From NCBI RefSeq assembly GCF_020905415.1, contig NZ_JAJJMP010000001.1:711501-775500 (forward strand): a DNA stretch of 64,000 nucleotides, read 5' to 3'. A program made the translations under genes and the position numbers. Each line of letters starts with the position of its first letter. The first letter of the stretch is position 1. Origin of the DNA: Myroides oncorhynchi. Its GTDB lineage: Bacteria; Bacteroidota; Bacteroidia; Flavobacteriales; Flavobacteriaceae. The notes below the pieces were generated by a model that worked only from the letters and a program-made list of their open reading frames with translations, ran no database searches and was not told where the DNA came from. Shown here in pieces: positions 55,187 through 64,000 of the stretch.

Positions 55187-56701
55187 TTATTTTATTGGAT
55201 TCTGAGGTGCTAATAAAGCATTAGCATTACGCTCAGCTAATGGGAATTGTAATGTAAACTGCGCACTAGGTACAGCTATATTAATCTGTCCATTAACAAT
55301 ATGATTAGTTCCTTCATATTTTCTCTCTAGAGAAACATTCCAACGTTTCATATCAAGTAATCCAAAACCTTCTCCCCATAGTTCAATTCTTTTTTGAATT
55401 TGGAATTCTTTAAACAAACTATGTTTGGTTAATCTTGCATTAATATCATATGACTTATCACGAGAGGACATATATTGTGCCAACATAGTTTTTGCACTTC
55501 CTTCGTCACCAAGTTTAATTAAAGCTTCAATGTAGTTAAACACCATCTCTGTTTTTCTCATATAACAGTAATCTCCTAAAAACATTGTTGGATCAACAAA
55601 TTTAGTATTAACATATCTAGGAATAACTTTAGTTACAGGCTTACCATCTTTATCATTACCCCACTTAGGAGAAGTATAAACCTTCTTACCATCCGCAAAC
55701 CAATCTGTTCTACGAATATCACTAGTATTCATTTCGTCATATAAACGTCTATCAATAGATTTAGTCGTATTTCCAACTTTACCATATCCAACATTAAATG
55801 CGTCCATATGCGAGAAATATGATGCATAGGTACCAGTATTACTTCCGTTAATATCAGTAGCCCACATCCAATCAATATTTGACATTGAACTAAAGTTACC
55901 ATTATTTACTACAGAATAGCTATTAGCTTCTACACTACCATTAAGTGCTTTATTTGAATATTCTTTAGCTAAATCAAACTTTTCTGTATAAAGATAAAAT
56001 CTTGACAATAAACCTGCCACAACACTTTTATCAATAAAATTGATATTTGGACGAGCATACTTTTCCAATAAGCTATATGCTTCTTTTAAATCTTGCTCAA
56101 TGAATTTATTCACTTCAATGGCTTTAACACGGTTATATTGATAAACAAATTCTCCTTTATCATTAACAGTTTCTAAACTTATTCCGTCTCCATTGTATTC
56201 ATATAAACGTATCAAATTAAGATTTGCAAACGCTCGCAATGCAAGTACACGACCATACATAACACTTGACTTATAATCAGGATTAGTTCGTATTAAAGAT
56301 TGAATAACTTGATTAGCATTATGAGCTAATTTATTATAATAATTATAGATAGTTGCAGTATTATTATTCTCTAGTCTATCTGTATAGTTATACTGATAAG
56401 AAAACCAGTTCATATTAGCATATGCAACATCATTACTCATCGCATCTACTGCGATATCAACTCCTTTTTGTCCAAAATCTTCATGTTGACCAACTTCAGC
56501 TACTCCAGATTTAAACATTAAGTTTAAACCTCCATTTTCTAATCCTTCATTAAGAATAAGAGCTGACTCAGGAAATGCTGCTAAAGCAGCCATTTGTTCA
56601 TCTGAAAACTTAGAATTTAATTTATTTTCTGTAAAATCCTTTGAACAAGAAGCTAATAACACTGCTCCAAGAACAAAGCTTGAATATAATATTTTTTTCA
56701 T
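55187..56701 (-). CDS. RagB/SusD family lipoprotein, pair 1
   Basis: A 504-residue surface lipoprotein. Lipobox LLASC-S (Cys19), helical TPR-like core (VMYGRVLALRAFANLNLIRLYEYNG) and C-terminal KRIELWGEGFGLLDMKRWN ... LQFPLAERNAN. It differs clearly from the pair 2 and 3 SusD proteins, so pair 1 probably has another ligand. Partner of the SusC encoded 19 bp upstream. Confidence 0.92.
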   Translation of the reverse strand: MKKILYSSFVLGAVLLASCSKDFTENKLNSKFSDEQMAALAAFPESALILNEGLENGGLNLMFKSGVAEVGQHEDFGQKGVDIAVDAMSNDVAYANMNWFSYQYNYTDRLENNNTATIYNYYNKLAHNANQVIQSLIRTNPDYKSSVMYGRVLALRAFANLNLIRLYEYNGDGISLETVNDKGEFVYQYNRVKAIEVNKFIEQDLKEAYSLLEKYARPNINFIDKSVVAGLLSRFYLYTEKFDLAKEYSNKALNGSVEANSYSVVNNGNFSSMSNIDWMWATDINGSNTGTYASYFSHMDAFNVGYGKVGNTTKSIDRRLYDEMNTSDIRRTDWFADGKKVYTSPKWGNDKDGKPVTKVIPRYVNTKFVDPTMFLGDYCYMRKTEMVFNYIEALIKLGDEGSAKTMLAQYMSSRDKSYDINARLTKHSLFKEFQIQKRIELWGEGFGLLDMKRWNVSLERKYEGTNHIVNGQINIAVPSAQFTLQFPLAERNANALLAPQNPIK

Positions 56702-56720
56702 AATAATTACGACCTAATGA

Positions 56721-59700
56721 TTAAAATTGAATATTAGCACCAAATGCAAATGTTCTATACAGTGGATAACCTGTACCCGAAAGTCCTGTTAGATTTAACC
56801 TTGGATCATATCCTTGACGTTTAGACCATAAAGCAGCATTATCAACCATAGCGTATAAACGCAATTTAGATAACCCTAAGTGATCTGTAACTTCTTTGTT
56901 AAATGTGTATCCCACAGTAATATTCTGTAAACTTAAATAATCTGATTTAATTAATGCTAATGTAGAACCACCGTAAGCACTCGCTTTATCACTAACATCA
57001 ACTCTTGGCAAACTTCCTTGTTTTGTAACTGGATCCCAAGTTTTGCTAAAATCATTATGTAAGTTCTGACCTGGTTTTACTGAGAAGAAGCTAGTGTATT
57101 TAGTATCATATCCATACCCACCAAATTGATACGCAAAATTAGCTGACAAATCAAATCCTTTATATTCTGCATTTAATCCAAATCCACCATACACAGTAGG
57201 TATAGGTGATTTATCTATTTTTTGTAATGTTGCATCATTCCAGTTCTCTGTAATAGAACGTTCTCCTGTTTTATCATCAATTTTGATAAATTGTGCATTT
57301 CCGTTCTCTTGGTTAACACCTACATATTCTTTTAAATAGTATTCATATATAGATCCTCCCTCTTCTCTAACAAACTGTCCTGATTTAATACTTTTTTGTC
57401 CTGCAGGCAATTTTGTAATCTCATTTTTATAATGAGTTCCGTTTATGTTCAAGCTAACTTTTAAATCATTAGTACGAACGATTTCACTAGATAAATTAAC
57501 CTCAACACCAGTATTTTTCATATTACCTGCATTATAAGGCATTTGCTTAAATCCAGTAACAAGAGGTGTTGGTACAAAGAACAACATATCATCAACCTTT
57601 CTAATGAAATATTCAGCCTCAACAGCTATTCTTCCATTTAAGAAAGAAGCCTCAAAACCAGCATTAAAGTTTTTATTTACTTCCCAAGTAATATCTTTAT
57701 TTCCTTTAGTTTCACCAATAATTGTAATAGGTGCATCTGGATCAAAAGAAGGCTTAATTGAATATTGGTTTTGATAAGGGTTCATCATTAATAAATTGTC
57801 ATTCCCTTGTTCACCATAACTTGATTTAAGTTTTAGTTGGTCAATCCAAGCAATGTCTTTCATGAAGTTTTCAGATGAAATAACCCATGCACCTCCAACA
57901 CCAAAGAAAGTACCCCATTTGTTATCTGGATGAAAATAAGAAGAAGCATCACGTCTAATACTAGCATTAACGAAGTACTTATTATTATACCCGTAGTTAA
58001 GTTTAGCGAAGTATCCTTCTAACGAATAAGTTTCATTACCTCCATTAGCACTGCGAATAACAGCAGCATGATCAACAAATGGACTATCTGGGAATAACAT
58101 ATTTGTACGTTGCACATATAAGTTTTCTTTCTTTCTATTCATTGTTTCATGCCCTAATAAGATGTCAACAGAATGTTGTCCAAACCATTTGTTATAATTT
58201 AATAACTGTTGGTTAGTAACAGCAAACATTTTATCATCTTCTTGGTTAGCACGACCATTAACACCAGTACCTGAACCGTAAACAGGGTTCATAGTGTAAC
58301 GTAATACATTACTATATAAATCAGCAGAAAGAACATATTTAAAAGTTAATCCCTCAGCTAATTTCATGTCTAAATAAGTCGAAGTAAATACCTGATCAGA
58401 AACAAATTTTCTGTAATCATTAGTTCCTGATGCATATGGATTAGAATTTTGTCCAAAAGGTCTTACATAAGGAGTAATACTTCCAGAACCATCATCATAT
58501 AATACATTACCACTTTTGTCCTTCATGATACTACCTTCTTTATCATATGCATGAACAGGGTAAATAGGTGCTATTGAAGCTGACCAGAAAAATGGATTTG
58601 AAAAAGCGCTATTATTACCTCTAATGTAATCTCCTCCCATTGGATTTTCTCTCTCAACATGAGAATAATTAACACTACCACCAACTTTGAAAGTTTTGTT
58701 AATACGACTATCTACACTTAAACGCCCTGTAATTTTTTGGTAGTCATTATTTGCAACAATACCTTCATTTTTCTCATGTCCTAAAGACATAGAGAATGTT
58801 GTATTATCACTTCCTCCTGAAAAACTTAAATTATTCTGAGTAAACAACCCATCTCTAAATAAATAATCATCATATAATTCATGATACATCAATTGAGCAT
58901 TTGGATTTATCTTTCCTGTAGTAGGATCGATTAACTGATCATTAGGAACATTATAAATATTATAACCTAACCCAGAACCAAGTTTACCAGCACTTTCAGA
59001 AATAAGTCCTTGAGAAGCCATCTGAGAAGCTTTATCAAAGCTGTTACCAGCTGTCATATAACTATTTCTCAAAGCAGCATAATAAGACTCATAGTATTTT
59101 GAGGGGCTGCTCATCTTATTATAGTCTTGGAAATTAGAACTTGCAATACCTACTTTAGTATCAAATGATACTTTAGTTTGTCCTGATTGACCACGTTTTG
59201 TTGTAATAATAATAACTCCGTTTGCACCTCTATTTCCATATAAAGCAGCTGCAGAGGCATCTTTTAAGAAAGAGATAGTTTCTATATCAGAATTATTAAT
59301 AGCACTTAAAGATCCATTAAATGGAACTCCATCAACAACTAATAACGGATCAGAACTCGCAGAAATAGATCCTAAACCTCTAAAACGAATTGTTGCATTA
59401 TCACCAGGTGAACCACTATTATTCATAATTTGAACCCCAGCAACTTTACCTACTAAACCTTGAGTTACATCAGAAGTAGTTACATCTCTAATTTGTTTAC
59501 TATCAACTACAGCAATAGATCCTGCAATAGAAGTTTTTGTTTGAGTACCATACGCAGTTACTACAACCTCATCTAACATAGAATCCTCAGATTCTAAAGC
59601 AACGTTATAGTTATTTGCTGTAGACACCTTATATTCTTTATCGTTCATACCAATGAAAGAGTATACCAATACATCTCCAGGTTTTACTTTTAAAGAATAT

Positions 59701-59876
59701 TTTCCATCTAGATCTGTCTGAGTTCCCTCTTGAGTTCCCTTAATTACCACAGTTACCCCTGGCAATGGAAGTCCTCCCTCAGATACTACTCCAGATAGAG
59801 TCTTTTGTTGTGCAAAAGAAACTTGCACAGCTAGCCCTGCTGCCAGAGCTAAAGTCCATCTTAACTTAGAAATCAT
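56721..59876 (-). CDS. SusC/RagA-type TonB-linked transporter, pair 1
   Basis: A 1051-residue importer with signal peptide (ending VSFAQ), carboxypeptidase-like domain (LSGVVSEGGLPLPGVTVVI), LDEVVVTAYG signature, plug (VTQGLVGKVAGVQIMNNSGSPGD, DPLLVVDGVPFNG, FLKDASAAALYGNRGANGV) and barrel ending YRTFAFGANIQF. First gene of the uptake cluster. The promoter box TAGATTTG is 25-32 nt upstream. Confidence 0.95.
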   Translation of the reverse strand: MISKLRWTLALAAGLAVQVSFAQQKTLSGVVSEGGLPLPGVTVVIKGTQEGTQTDLDGKYSLKVKPGDVLVYSFIGMNDKEYKVSTANNYNVALESEDSMLDEVVVTAYGTQTKTSIAGSIAVVDSKQIRDVTTSDVTQGLVGKVAGVQIMNNSGSPGDNATIRFRGLGSISASSDPLLVVDGVPFNGSLSAINNSDIETISFLKDASAAALYGNRGANGVIIITTKRGQSGQTKVSFDTKVGIASSNFQDYNKMSSPSKYYESYYAALRNSYMTAGNSFDKASQMASQGLISESAGKLGSGLGYNIYNVPNDQLIDPTTGKINPNAQLMYHELYDDYLFRDGLFTQNNLSFSGGSDNTTFSMSLGHEKNEGIVANNDYQKITGRLSVDSRINKTFKVGGSVNYSHVERENPMGGDYIRGNNSAFSNPFFWSASIAPIYPVHAYDKEGSIMKDKSGNVLYDDGSGSITPYVRPFGQNSNPYASGTNDYRKFVSDQVFTSTYLDMKLAEGLTFKYVLSADLYSNVLRYTMNPVYGSGTGVNGRANQEDDKMFAVTNQQLLNYNKWFGQHSVDILLGHETMNRKKENLYVQRTNMLFPDSPFVDHAAVIRSANGGNETYSLEGYFAKLNYGYNNKYFVNASIRRDASSYFHPDNKWGTFFGVGGAWVISSENFMKDIAWIDQLKLKSSYGEQGNDNLLMMNPYQNQYSIKPSFDPDAPITIIGETKGNKDITWEVNKNFNAGFEASFLNGRIAVEAEYFIRKVDDMLFFVPTPLVTGFKQMPYNAGNMKNTGVEVNLSSEIVRTNDLKVSLNINGTHYKNEITKLPAGQKSIKSGQFVREEGGSIYEYYLKEYVGVNQENGNAQFIKIDDKTGERSITENWNDATLQKIDKSPIPTVYGGFGLNAEYKGFDLSANFAYQFGGYGYDTKYTSFFSVKPGQNLHNDFSKTWDPVTKQGSLPRVDVSDKASAYGGSTLALIKSDYLSLQNITVGYTFNKEVTDHLGLSKLRLYAMVDNAALWSKRQGYDPRLNLTGLSGTGYPLYRTFAFGANIQF

Positions 59877-59900
59877 TATTAAATTGAATTAGTTAGTTCA

Positions 59901-59908
59901 CAAATCTA
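59901..59908 (-). promoter_or_regulatory. susC promoter box, pair 1
   Basis: TAGATTTG on the minus strand, ending 24 nt before the ATG, followed by ACTAACTAATTCAA in the leader. Confidence 0.7.
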
Positions 59909-60250
59909 AAAAAGTAATTAGATAACCTAACCAGAAGCACCACTATTAACTATACTAACAAAAACAAATCATAACAAATTAAACTATCATCAACAAAACA
60001 ACACAATATCAAACAATATTACAAATATTAAAATCAAATAATACACATTAAGAAACTCAAAAACAATTTGAAATACTAAACAAATCAAAACACAATTAAT
60101 TTAATTAACACATAATTATTCTCAATGCTTTATCAATGCTTATTTATTAAAAGCAAGTGCCAAAAAAAAGCATCCTTTTTAACATAAGTTTGAATCTATT
60201 TATATCAATTTTATAATAAGACTTTTATTACTAGACAATAGATTAATACT

Positions 60251-60258
60251 TACTTTTG
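60251..60258 (+). promoter_or_regulatory. candidate rnhB promoter box
   Basis: TACTTTTG fits TAnnTTTG and ends 25 nt before the rnhB ATG. No clear -33 TTG. Confidence 0.5.
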
Positions 60259-60283
60259 TATTATAAATAAAGTTTATCTTATT

Positions 60284-60883
60284 ATGTTATTACCAAACTA
60301 TTCTTCATACACACTAGAAGCAGGAACAGATGAAGCTGGCAGAGGCTGCATAGCAGGTCCTGTAACAGCCGCTGCTGTAATTCTTCCAAAAGATTTTCTA
60401 AATGAGGAAATAAATGATTCTAAGCAGATAACTGCCAAAACACGGTACAAACTCAGAGAATTAATAGAAGAGAATGCGTTAACTTACAAAGTAACTCATC
60501 TACATGAAGATACAATCGAAGAACTAAATATATTACATGCCTCTATTAAAGCCATGACACTATCAGTGTTAGACTTAGATCCTAAACCAGAGTTTCTCAT
60601 CATAGATGGCAACCGATTCACTCCTATCCCTGACTTACTCCACCAGTGTATTGTCAAAGGAGACACAAAATATCTTAGCCTAGCTGCCGCCTCTATCTTA
60701 GCTAAAACATACAGAGATGACTATATGGATAAGATACACGAAGAGTTTCCGATGTATAATTGGAAAAAGAATAAAGGATATCCAACTAAAGAGCACAGAG
60801 AAGCTATTGTAAAATTCGGTGCTTGCAAGTATCATAGAATGTCATTTAAACTCTTACCTGATCAACTAAAGTTAGAACTATAA
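60284..60883 (+). CDS. rnhB: ribonuclease HII
   Basis: A 199-residue enzyme that cuts the RNA strand of RNA-DNA hybrids and single ribonucleotides in DNA. The catalytic DEDD residues are partly visible: Asp16 and Glu17 ([15 protein letters not shown]) and Asp108 (FLIIDGNRF). [21 protein letters not shown] and [13 protein letters not shown] are standard for the family. Full length. An IS element begins 19 bp behind the stop and supplies a terminator. Confidence 0.97.
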   Translation: MLLPNYSSYTLEAGTDEAGRGCIAGPVTAAAVILPKDFLNEEINDSKQITAKTRYKLRELIEENALTYKVTHLHEDTIEELNILHASIKAMTLSVLDLDPKPEFLIIDGNRFTPIPDLLHQCIVKGDTKYLSLAAASILAKTYRDDYMDKIHEEFPMYNWKKNKGYPTKEHREAIVKFGACKYHRMSFKLLPDQLKLEL

Positions 60884-60901
60884 TCAAAGTTCATTTTATA
60901 T

Positions 60902-62725
60902 AAACGGGGCTGTCTCATAAAGACAGCCTCTTTTTTTAGTCATATTTAGTATATTTACACTCTTATTATTTGTTTATTTAGTTGATTATCAGTATTTTTA
61001 AGTTGATAAATCAATGTATTTATGGCAAAACAATCCCCTAGATTTAAATACTACGCTCAGAATCAAATGAGCTTAATTCCTCATTCCTTAGATGATTTTA
61101 TCCCTAAGTTACATCCTGTACGTATTATTAATACAGTAATAGATAAGTTAGACTTAGAAAGCTTATATGATAGCTACTCTAAATGTGGTGGTATCAGTTA
61201 TCATCCAAAGATGTTACTAAAGGTTCTAATTTATGGTTACCTAAACAATGTGTACAGTAGTCGCAAGCTTGAGCAAGCCTGTTTAGAGAATGTTCATTAT
61301 ATGTGGTTAAGTGGTATGTCCTACCCAGACCACAATACAATTAATCGTTTTCGCTCTTCAAAACTTAAGGATTATATAGAGCAAATCTTTACTCAGATTG
61401 TTGAGTTATTCATAGCGGAAGGTTTTATTAGTATTGAAGAGGCTTATATTGATGGAACTAAAATCGAGGCCAATGCTAATAAATTCACCTTTGTTTGGAA
61501 GAAAGCTATTTCAAATTATAAAGAAAAGATGGTTCAGCAGATTCTAGAAATATGGGGTTATGCAGACTCTATTGCCAGACAAGAAAGTGAACTTCCACCA
61601 CCCCCAGACTTTAAGAAAATAGATGCAGAGACTATAAATCAAGCCATTGACACATTAAATGCAGCGTTAAAAGACAATCCAGATGTTGACCAGAAAGTAA
61701 AGAACAAACTTAAGTATATCAGCAAAGAGTACCCTACAAAAATTCAAGAGTACCAAGAGCATGAAGCTATACTAGAAGATCGCAATTCTTATTCTAAAAC
61801 AGATAAGGATGCTACTTTTATGCGTATGAAGGAAGATCATATGAATAGTGGTTTTCTAAAAGCAGGCTACAATGTTCAAATATCAACCAACAATCAATAT
61901 ATCCTTGCCTATAGTATACATTCAAACCCAACTGATACAACTACATTAATACCTCACTTAGAAAAATTCAAAGAGAATTATGGCGAATATCCAAAGTCTG
62001 TTATAGCAGACGCAGGGTATGGTAGTCAAGAAAATTACACCTATTTAGAGGATCAACAAATTAAAGCTTTTGTGAAGTATAATACTTTTGAGCAAGAGCA
62101 AGAACAAGTAGAAAAAAAAACCAGGAAGAATGCTAAGCAAAGTACAAAGCCTTTTGCAACAGATAAATTATTTTACCAACACAAAGGTGATTATTTTGTA
62201 TGTCCTATGGGACAAGAAATGCACTATATTGGAGATACAACAAAAGCTACAACTACAGGCTTTATCCAAACATTAAGGCAATATCAAGCTAAAAATTGTC
62301 AAGGTTGTCCTTTAAATGGTGTATGCCATAAAGCAAAAGGCAATCGGACTATAGAAATAAACTTTGAATTACAACGACACCGAAAAAAAGCAAGTAAATT
62401 ACTCACTACAAAAGAAGGTGTTGACAAGCGTACACAAAGGTGTCACGATGTAGAAACAGTTTTCGGAAACATTAAACAGAACCATGGGTTCCGCCGATTT
62501 ATGCTTCGTGGTAAGGAAAAAGTCGCAATAGAATGGGGATTATTGGCAATTGCACAAAATATTAGAAAGAGAGCTGCCTAAAAAGGCTCTTTTAGTTCCT
62601 TTTTTCTTTAATATCCTTTTTCAATCCTCTGAGGTTTGCATATTTTAAGAAAATCCTCTAAAAACAATATCTAAAATATCAGAACAAAGAGAGCTGTCTC
62701 TTTTTGCAATGAGACAGCCCCGTTT
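60902..62725 (+). mobile_element. IS1182-family insertion sequence, about 1.82 kb
   Basis: The ends carry matching inverted repeats AAACGGGGCTGTCTCAT (60902-60918 and the complement at 62709-62725). Each end also folds locally: GGCTGTCT...AGACAGCC followed by TCTTTTTTT at the left, and CTGTCTC...GAGACAG followed by CCCCGTTTTTTT at the right, so both ends act as terminators. One transposase gene. No target duplication is visible with these boundaries, so the exact ends are uncertain by a few bases. Confidence 0.8.
61022..62581 (+). CDS. IS1182-family transposase
   Basis: A 519-residue DDE transposase. It has the N-terminal DUF772-type domain (MSLIPHSLDDFIPKLHPVRII, YLNNVYSSRKLEQACLEN) and catalytic residues Asp144 (AYIDGTKIEANAN), Asp330 (VIADAGYGSQENY) and Glu478 (DVETVFGNIKQNHGFRRF). 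A cysteine cluster (CPMG...CQGCPLNGVCHKAKGN) precedes the last part. Intact, so the element may be active. Confidence 0.93.
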   Translation: MAKQSPRFKYYAQNQMSLIPHSLDDFIPKLHPVRIINTVIDKLDLESLYDSYSKCGGISYHPKMLLKVLIYGYLNNVYSSRKLEQACLENVHYMWLSGMSYPDHNTINRFRSSKLKDYIEQIFTQIVELFIAEGFISIEEAYIDGTKIEANANKFTFVWKKAISNYKEKMVQQILEIWGYADSIARQESELPPPPDFKKIDAETINQAIDTLNAALKDNPDVDQKVKNKLKYISKEYPTKIQEYQEHEAILEDRNSYSKTDKDATFMRMKEDHMNSGFLKAGYNVQISTNNQYILAYSIHSNPTDTTTLIPHLEKFKENYGEYPKSVIADAGYGSQENYTYLEDQQIKAFVKYNTFEQEQEQVEKKTRKNAKQSTKPFATDKLFYQHKGDYFVCPMGQEMHYIGDTTKATTTGFIQTLRQYQAKNCQGCPLNGVCHKAKGNRTIEINFELQRHRKKASKLLTTKEGVDKRTQRCHDVETVFGNIKQNHGFRRFMLRGKEKVAIEWGLLAIAQNIRKRAA

Positions 62726-62803
62726 TTTTGCTCTACACTTTTAGATGATTGGTAGGTACTCTCGAGGTGATAGCATAGTGATAGGCAATTTATGCACTTT
62801 TAA

Positions 62804-62836
62804 GCCGACCACATGCCGATCATATGCCGACCACTA
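62804..62836. repeat. three tandem 11-bp repeats
   Basis: GCCGACCACAT, GCCGATCATAT, GCCGACCACTA, head to tail in the gap between the IS1182 element and hemL. They are richer in GC than the surroundings. One turn of helix per unit suits a protein-binding array. Confidence 0.6.
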
Positions 62837-62858
62837 CCTATTTAAATCAAAAAACACC

Positions 62859-62907
62859 ATATAAAAAGGACTGTTTCTACAAAAATAGAAAACAGTCCTT
62901 TTTATAT
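62859..62907. terminator. hemL terminator
   Basis: A long stem: ATATAAAAAGGACTGTTTCTA (positions 62859-62879, 21 bp with one bulge) pairs with 62886-62907; on the minus strand the hairpin ends in a T-run. It lies 20 bp behind the hemL stop. Confidence 0.85.
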
Positions 62908-62926
62908 GTATTACAACAGATATATA

Positions 62927-64000
62927 CTATTTAGCAAAAATCTTGTTCACTGCATTAATCGTGTAATCTAAATCCTCATAAGTCAATGCATCTGTAATAA
63001 ACCAAGTCTCATAAGAAGAAGGGGCTATATACACTCCTTCTGCTAACAACCCATGGAAGAATTTTTTAAAATTGTCATTATTACCATACCCTGCTGTCTC
63101 AAAATCCACTACTTCTCGATCATCAAAAAAGACGGAAATCATTGACCCTACGCGATTGATAGTATAAGATACATTATTATCACTTAATACCTTGCGCATT
63201 CCCTTTTCTAAGTAAGCAGTCTTCTCTTCTAAACGTTTAAATAGATTCTTATCTTTATTAATCTCTTGTAGCATCGTTAGACCTGCTGCCATTGCTAAAG
63301 GATTACCTGATAGGGTACCTGCCTGGTACACTGGCCCTACTGGCGCAAGGTAATTCATAATCTCATTACGAGCTGCAAACGCTCCTACTGGCAAACCTCC
63401 TCCGATAACTTTACCGAATGTAACAATGTCTGCACTCACACCAAATAACTCCTGTGCTCCACCTTGTGCAAGACGGAATCCTGTCATCACTTCATCAAAG
63501 ATTAATAAAGCTCCATGTGTATCACATAGTGCTCTTAATCCATCTAAAAACCCTTTAGCTGGAGGCACACACCCCATATTACCAGCGACTGGCTCAACGA
63601 TGATCGCAGCCACCTCTCCTTTATTAGCTTCTAAGATAGATGCTACATTAGCTAGATCATTATAAGTAGCCAATAGAGTATCTTTAGCTGTACCTGCTGT
63701 TACACCAGGGCTATTCGGAGATCCGAACGTTACAGCTCCACTACCAGCAGAAATCAAGAATGAATCTGAATGTCCGTGGTAACATCCTTTAAACTTAATT
63801 ATCTTTTCTCTATCTGTATACCCACGAGCTAGACGCACTGCACTCATACATGCTTCTGTCCCTGAATTAACAAAGCGAATCTTATCAATATTTGGAACCA
63901 TAGATACAGCTAACTCTGCTATTTCCGTCTCTATCTCTGTTGGCATACCAAAAGAAGTTCCTAGTTTTGCTTTTTCGATTACTGCATTAACTACTGGCTC
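62927..64000 (-). CDS. hemL: glutamate-1-semialdehyde 2,1-aminomutase, C-terminal part (gene runs off the window)
   Basis: A PLP enzyme of the tetrapyrrole pathway that makes 5-aminolevulinate from glutamate-1-semialdehyde. The frame stays open to the window edge (GAG CCA GTA GTT ...), so the ATG at 63946 (MPTEIETEI) is internal and the first ~70 residues are missing. Class III aminotransferase features are present: [26 protein letters not shown], the substrate region [23 protein letters not shown], and the PLP-lysine motif [15 protein letters not shown]. Confidence 0.96.
   Translation of the reverse strand, partial: EPVVNAVIEKAKLGTSFGMPTEIETEIAELAVSMVPNIDKIRFVNSGTEACMSAVRLARGYTDREKIIKFKGCYHGHSDSFLISAGSGAVTFGSPNSPGVTAGTAKDTLLATYNDLANVASILEANKGEVAAIIVEPVAGNMGCVPPAKGFLDGLRALCDTHGALLIFDEVMTGFRLAQGGAQELFGVSADIVTFGKVIGGGLPVGAFAARNEIMNYLAPVGPVYQAGTLSGNPLAMAAGLTMLQEINKDKNLFKRLEEKTAYLEKGMRKVLSDNNVSYTINRVGSMISVFFDDREVVDFETAGYGNNDNFKKFFHGLLAEGVYIAPSSYETWFITDALTYEDLDYTINAVNKIFAK

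Larger units (their letters stand above)
59877..60283. other. 407-bp AT-rich divergent intergenic region
   Basis: Holds the promoters of susC pair 1 (minus) and rnhB (plus). The rest is almost pure A/T without an ORF or clear hairpin. Confidence 0.6.

Noticed and set aside
39800..59876. Polysaccharide utilisation locus
   Set aside because: No glycoside hydrolase, lyase, sulfatase or dedicated regulator accompanies the four SusCD pairs, so a glycan substrate cannot be claimed.
1..64000. CRISPR array, riboswitch or rRNA operon
   Set aside because: No regularly spaced 20-40-bp repeats, no recognisable riboswitch core in front of any gene, and no rRNA sequence were found by eye.

Overview
The window is a piece of a low-GC chromosome from a Bacteroidota, family Flavobacteriaceae in the broad sense. 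The genus Myroides is my best guess, from recollection of the protein sequences rather than any search. Support for the phylum: four SusC/SusD pairs, a PF14121-type putative porin, a PNGase F-type glycosidase, a DUF3467 gene behind rpoC, Bacteroidota-type promoters (TAnnTTTG, sometimes with an upstream TTG), and a single strong Shine-Dalgarno sequence in front of rpsU.

Layout. (1) 1-1.4 kb: the start of a secreted protein gene, an iron superoxide dismutase and a coupled small gene. (2) 1.4-14.7 kb, minus strand: the classical translation/transcription block trnT-trnY-trnT-tuf-trnW-secE-nusG-rplK-rplA-rplJ-rplL-rpoB-rpoC-DUF3467, with hairpins at the nusG/rplK, rplL/rpoB and rpoB/rpoC junctions. 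(3) 14.7-17.2 kb, minus: hpf, xerC, rpsU and a pair of small membrane proteins. (4) 17.7-22.6 kb, minus: a TonB-dependent receptor, a secreted TPR protein and a LytS/LytR-type two-component pair. The receptor and TPR promoters share a palindrome-cored element at an identical distance from their -7 boxes, a candidate operator for the local regulator. (5) 22.6-26.3 kb: an RloA/RloB-type (AbiL-like) candidate antiphage pair. rloB is split by an IS4-family element with a perfect 7-bp target duplication, and the pair is bracketed by near-identical terminator repeats. (6) 26.3-31.9 kb: an ATP-grasp protein, a second membrane-protein pair with a remnant of a GNAT gene, the intact GNAT gene, and two tandem dicarboxylate/amino-acid:cation symporter genes. 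(7) 32-37.6 kb: acyl-CoA dehydrogenase, a ComEA-like HhH protein, PspC, DUF2851 and a PNGase F-II-like glycosidase. A 129-bp repeat sits directly behind the stop codons of the first and last of these genes. (8) 37.7-59.9 kb, minus: a putative porin and four SusC/SusD outer-membrane uptake pairs plus one lipoprotein, each SusC with the same promoter and leader design. (9) 60-64 kb: rnhB, an IS1182-family element and the 3' part of hemL.

The accessory half is dominated by envelope uptake systems for polymers or peptides. No glycoside hydrolase, lyase or sulfatase lies beside the SusCD pairs, so their substrates cannot be read from this window; the only nearby glycan-active enzyme is the PNGase F homologue. 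No CRISPR array, prophage or replication origin was seen.
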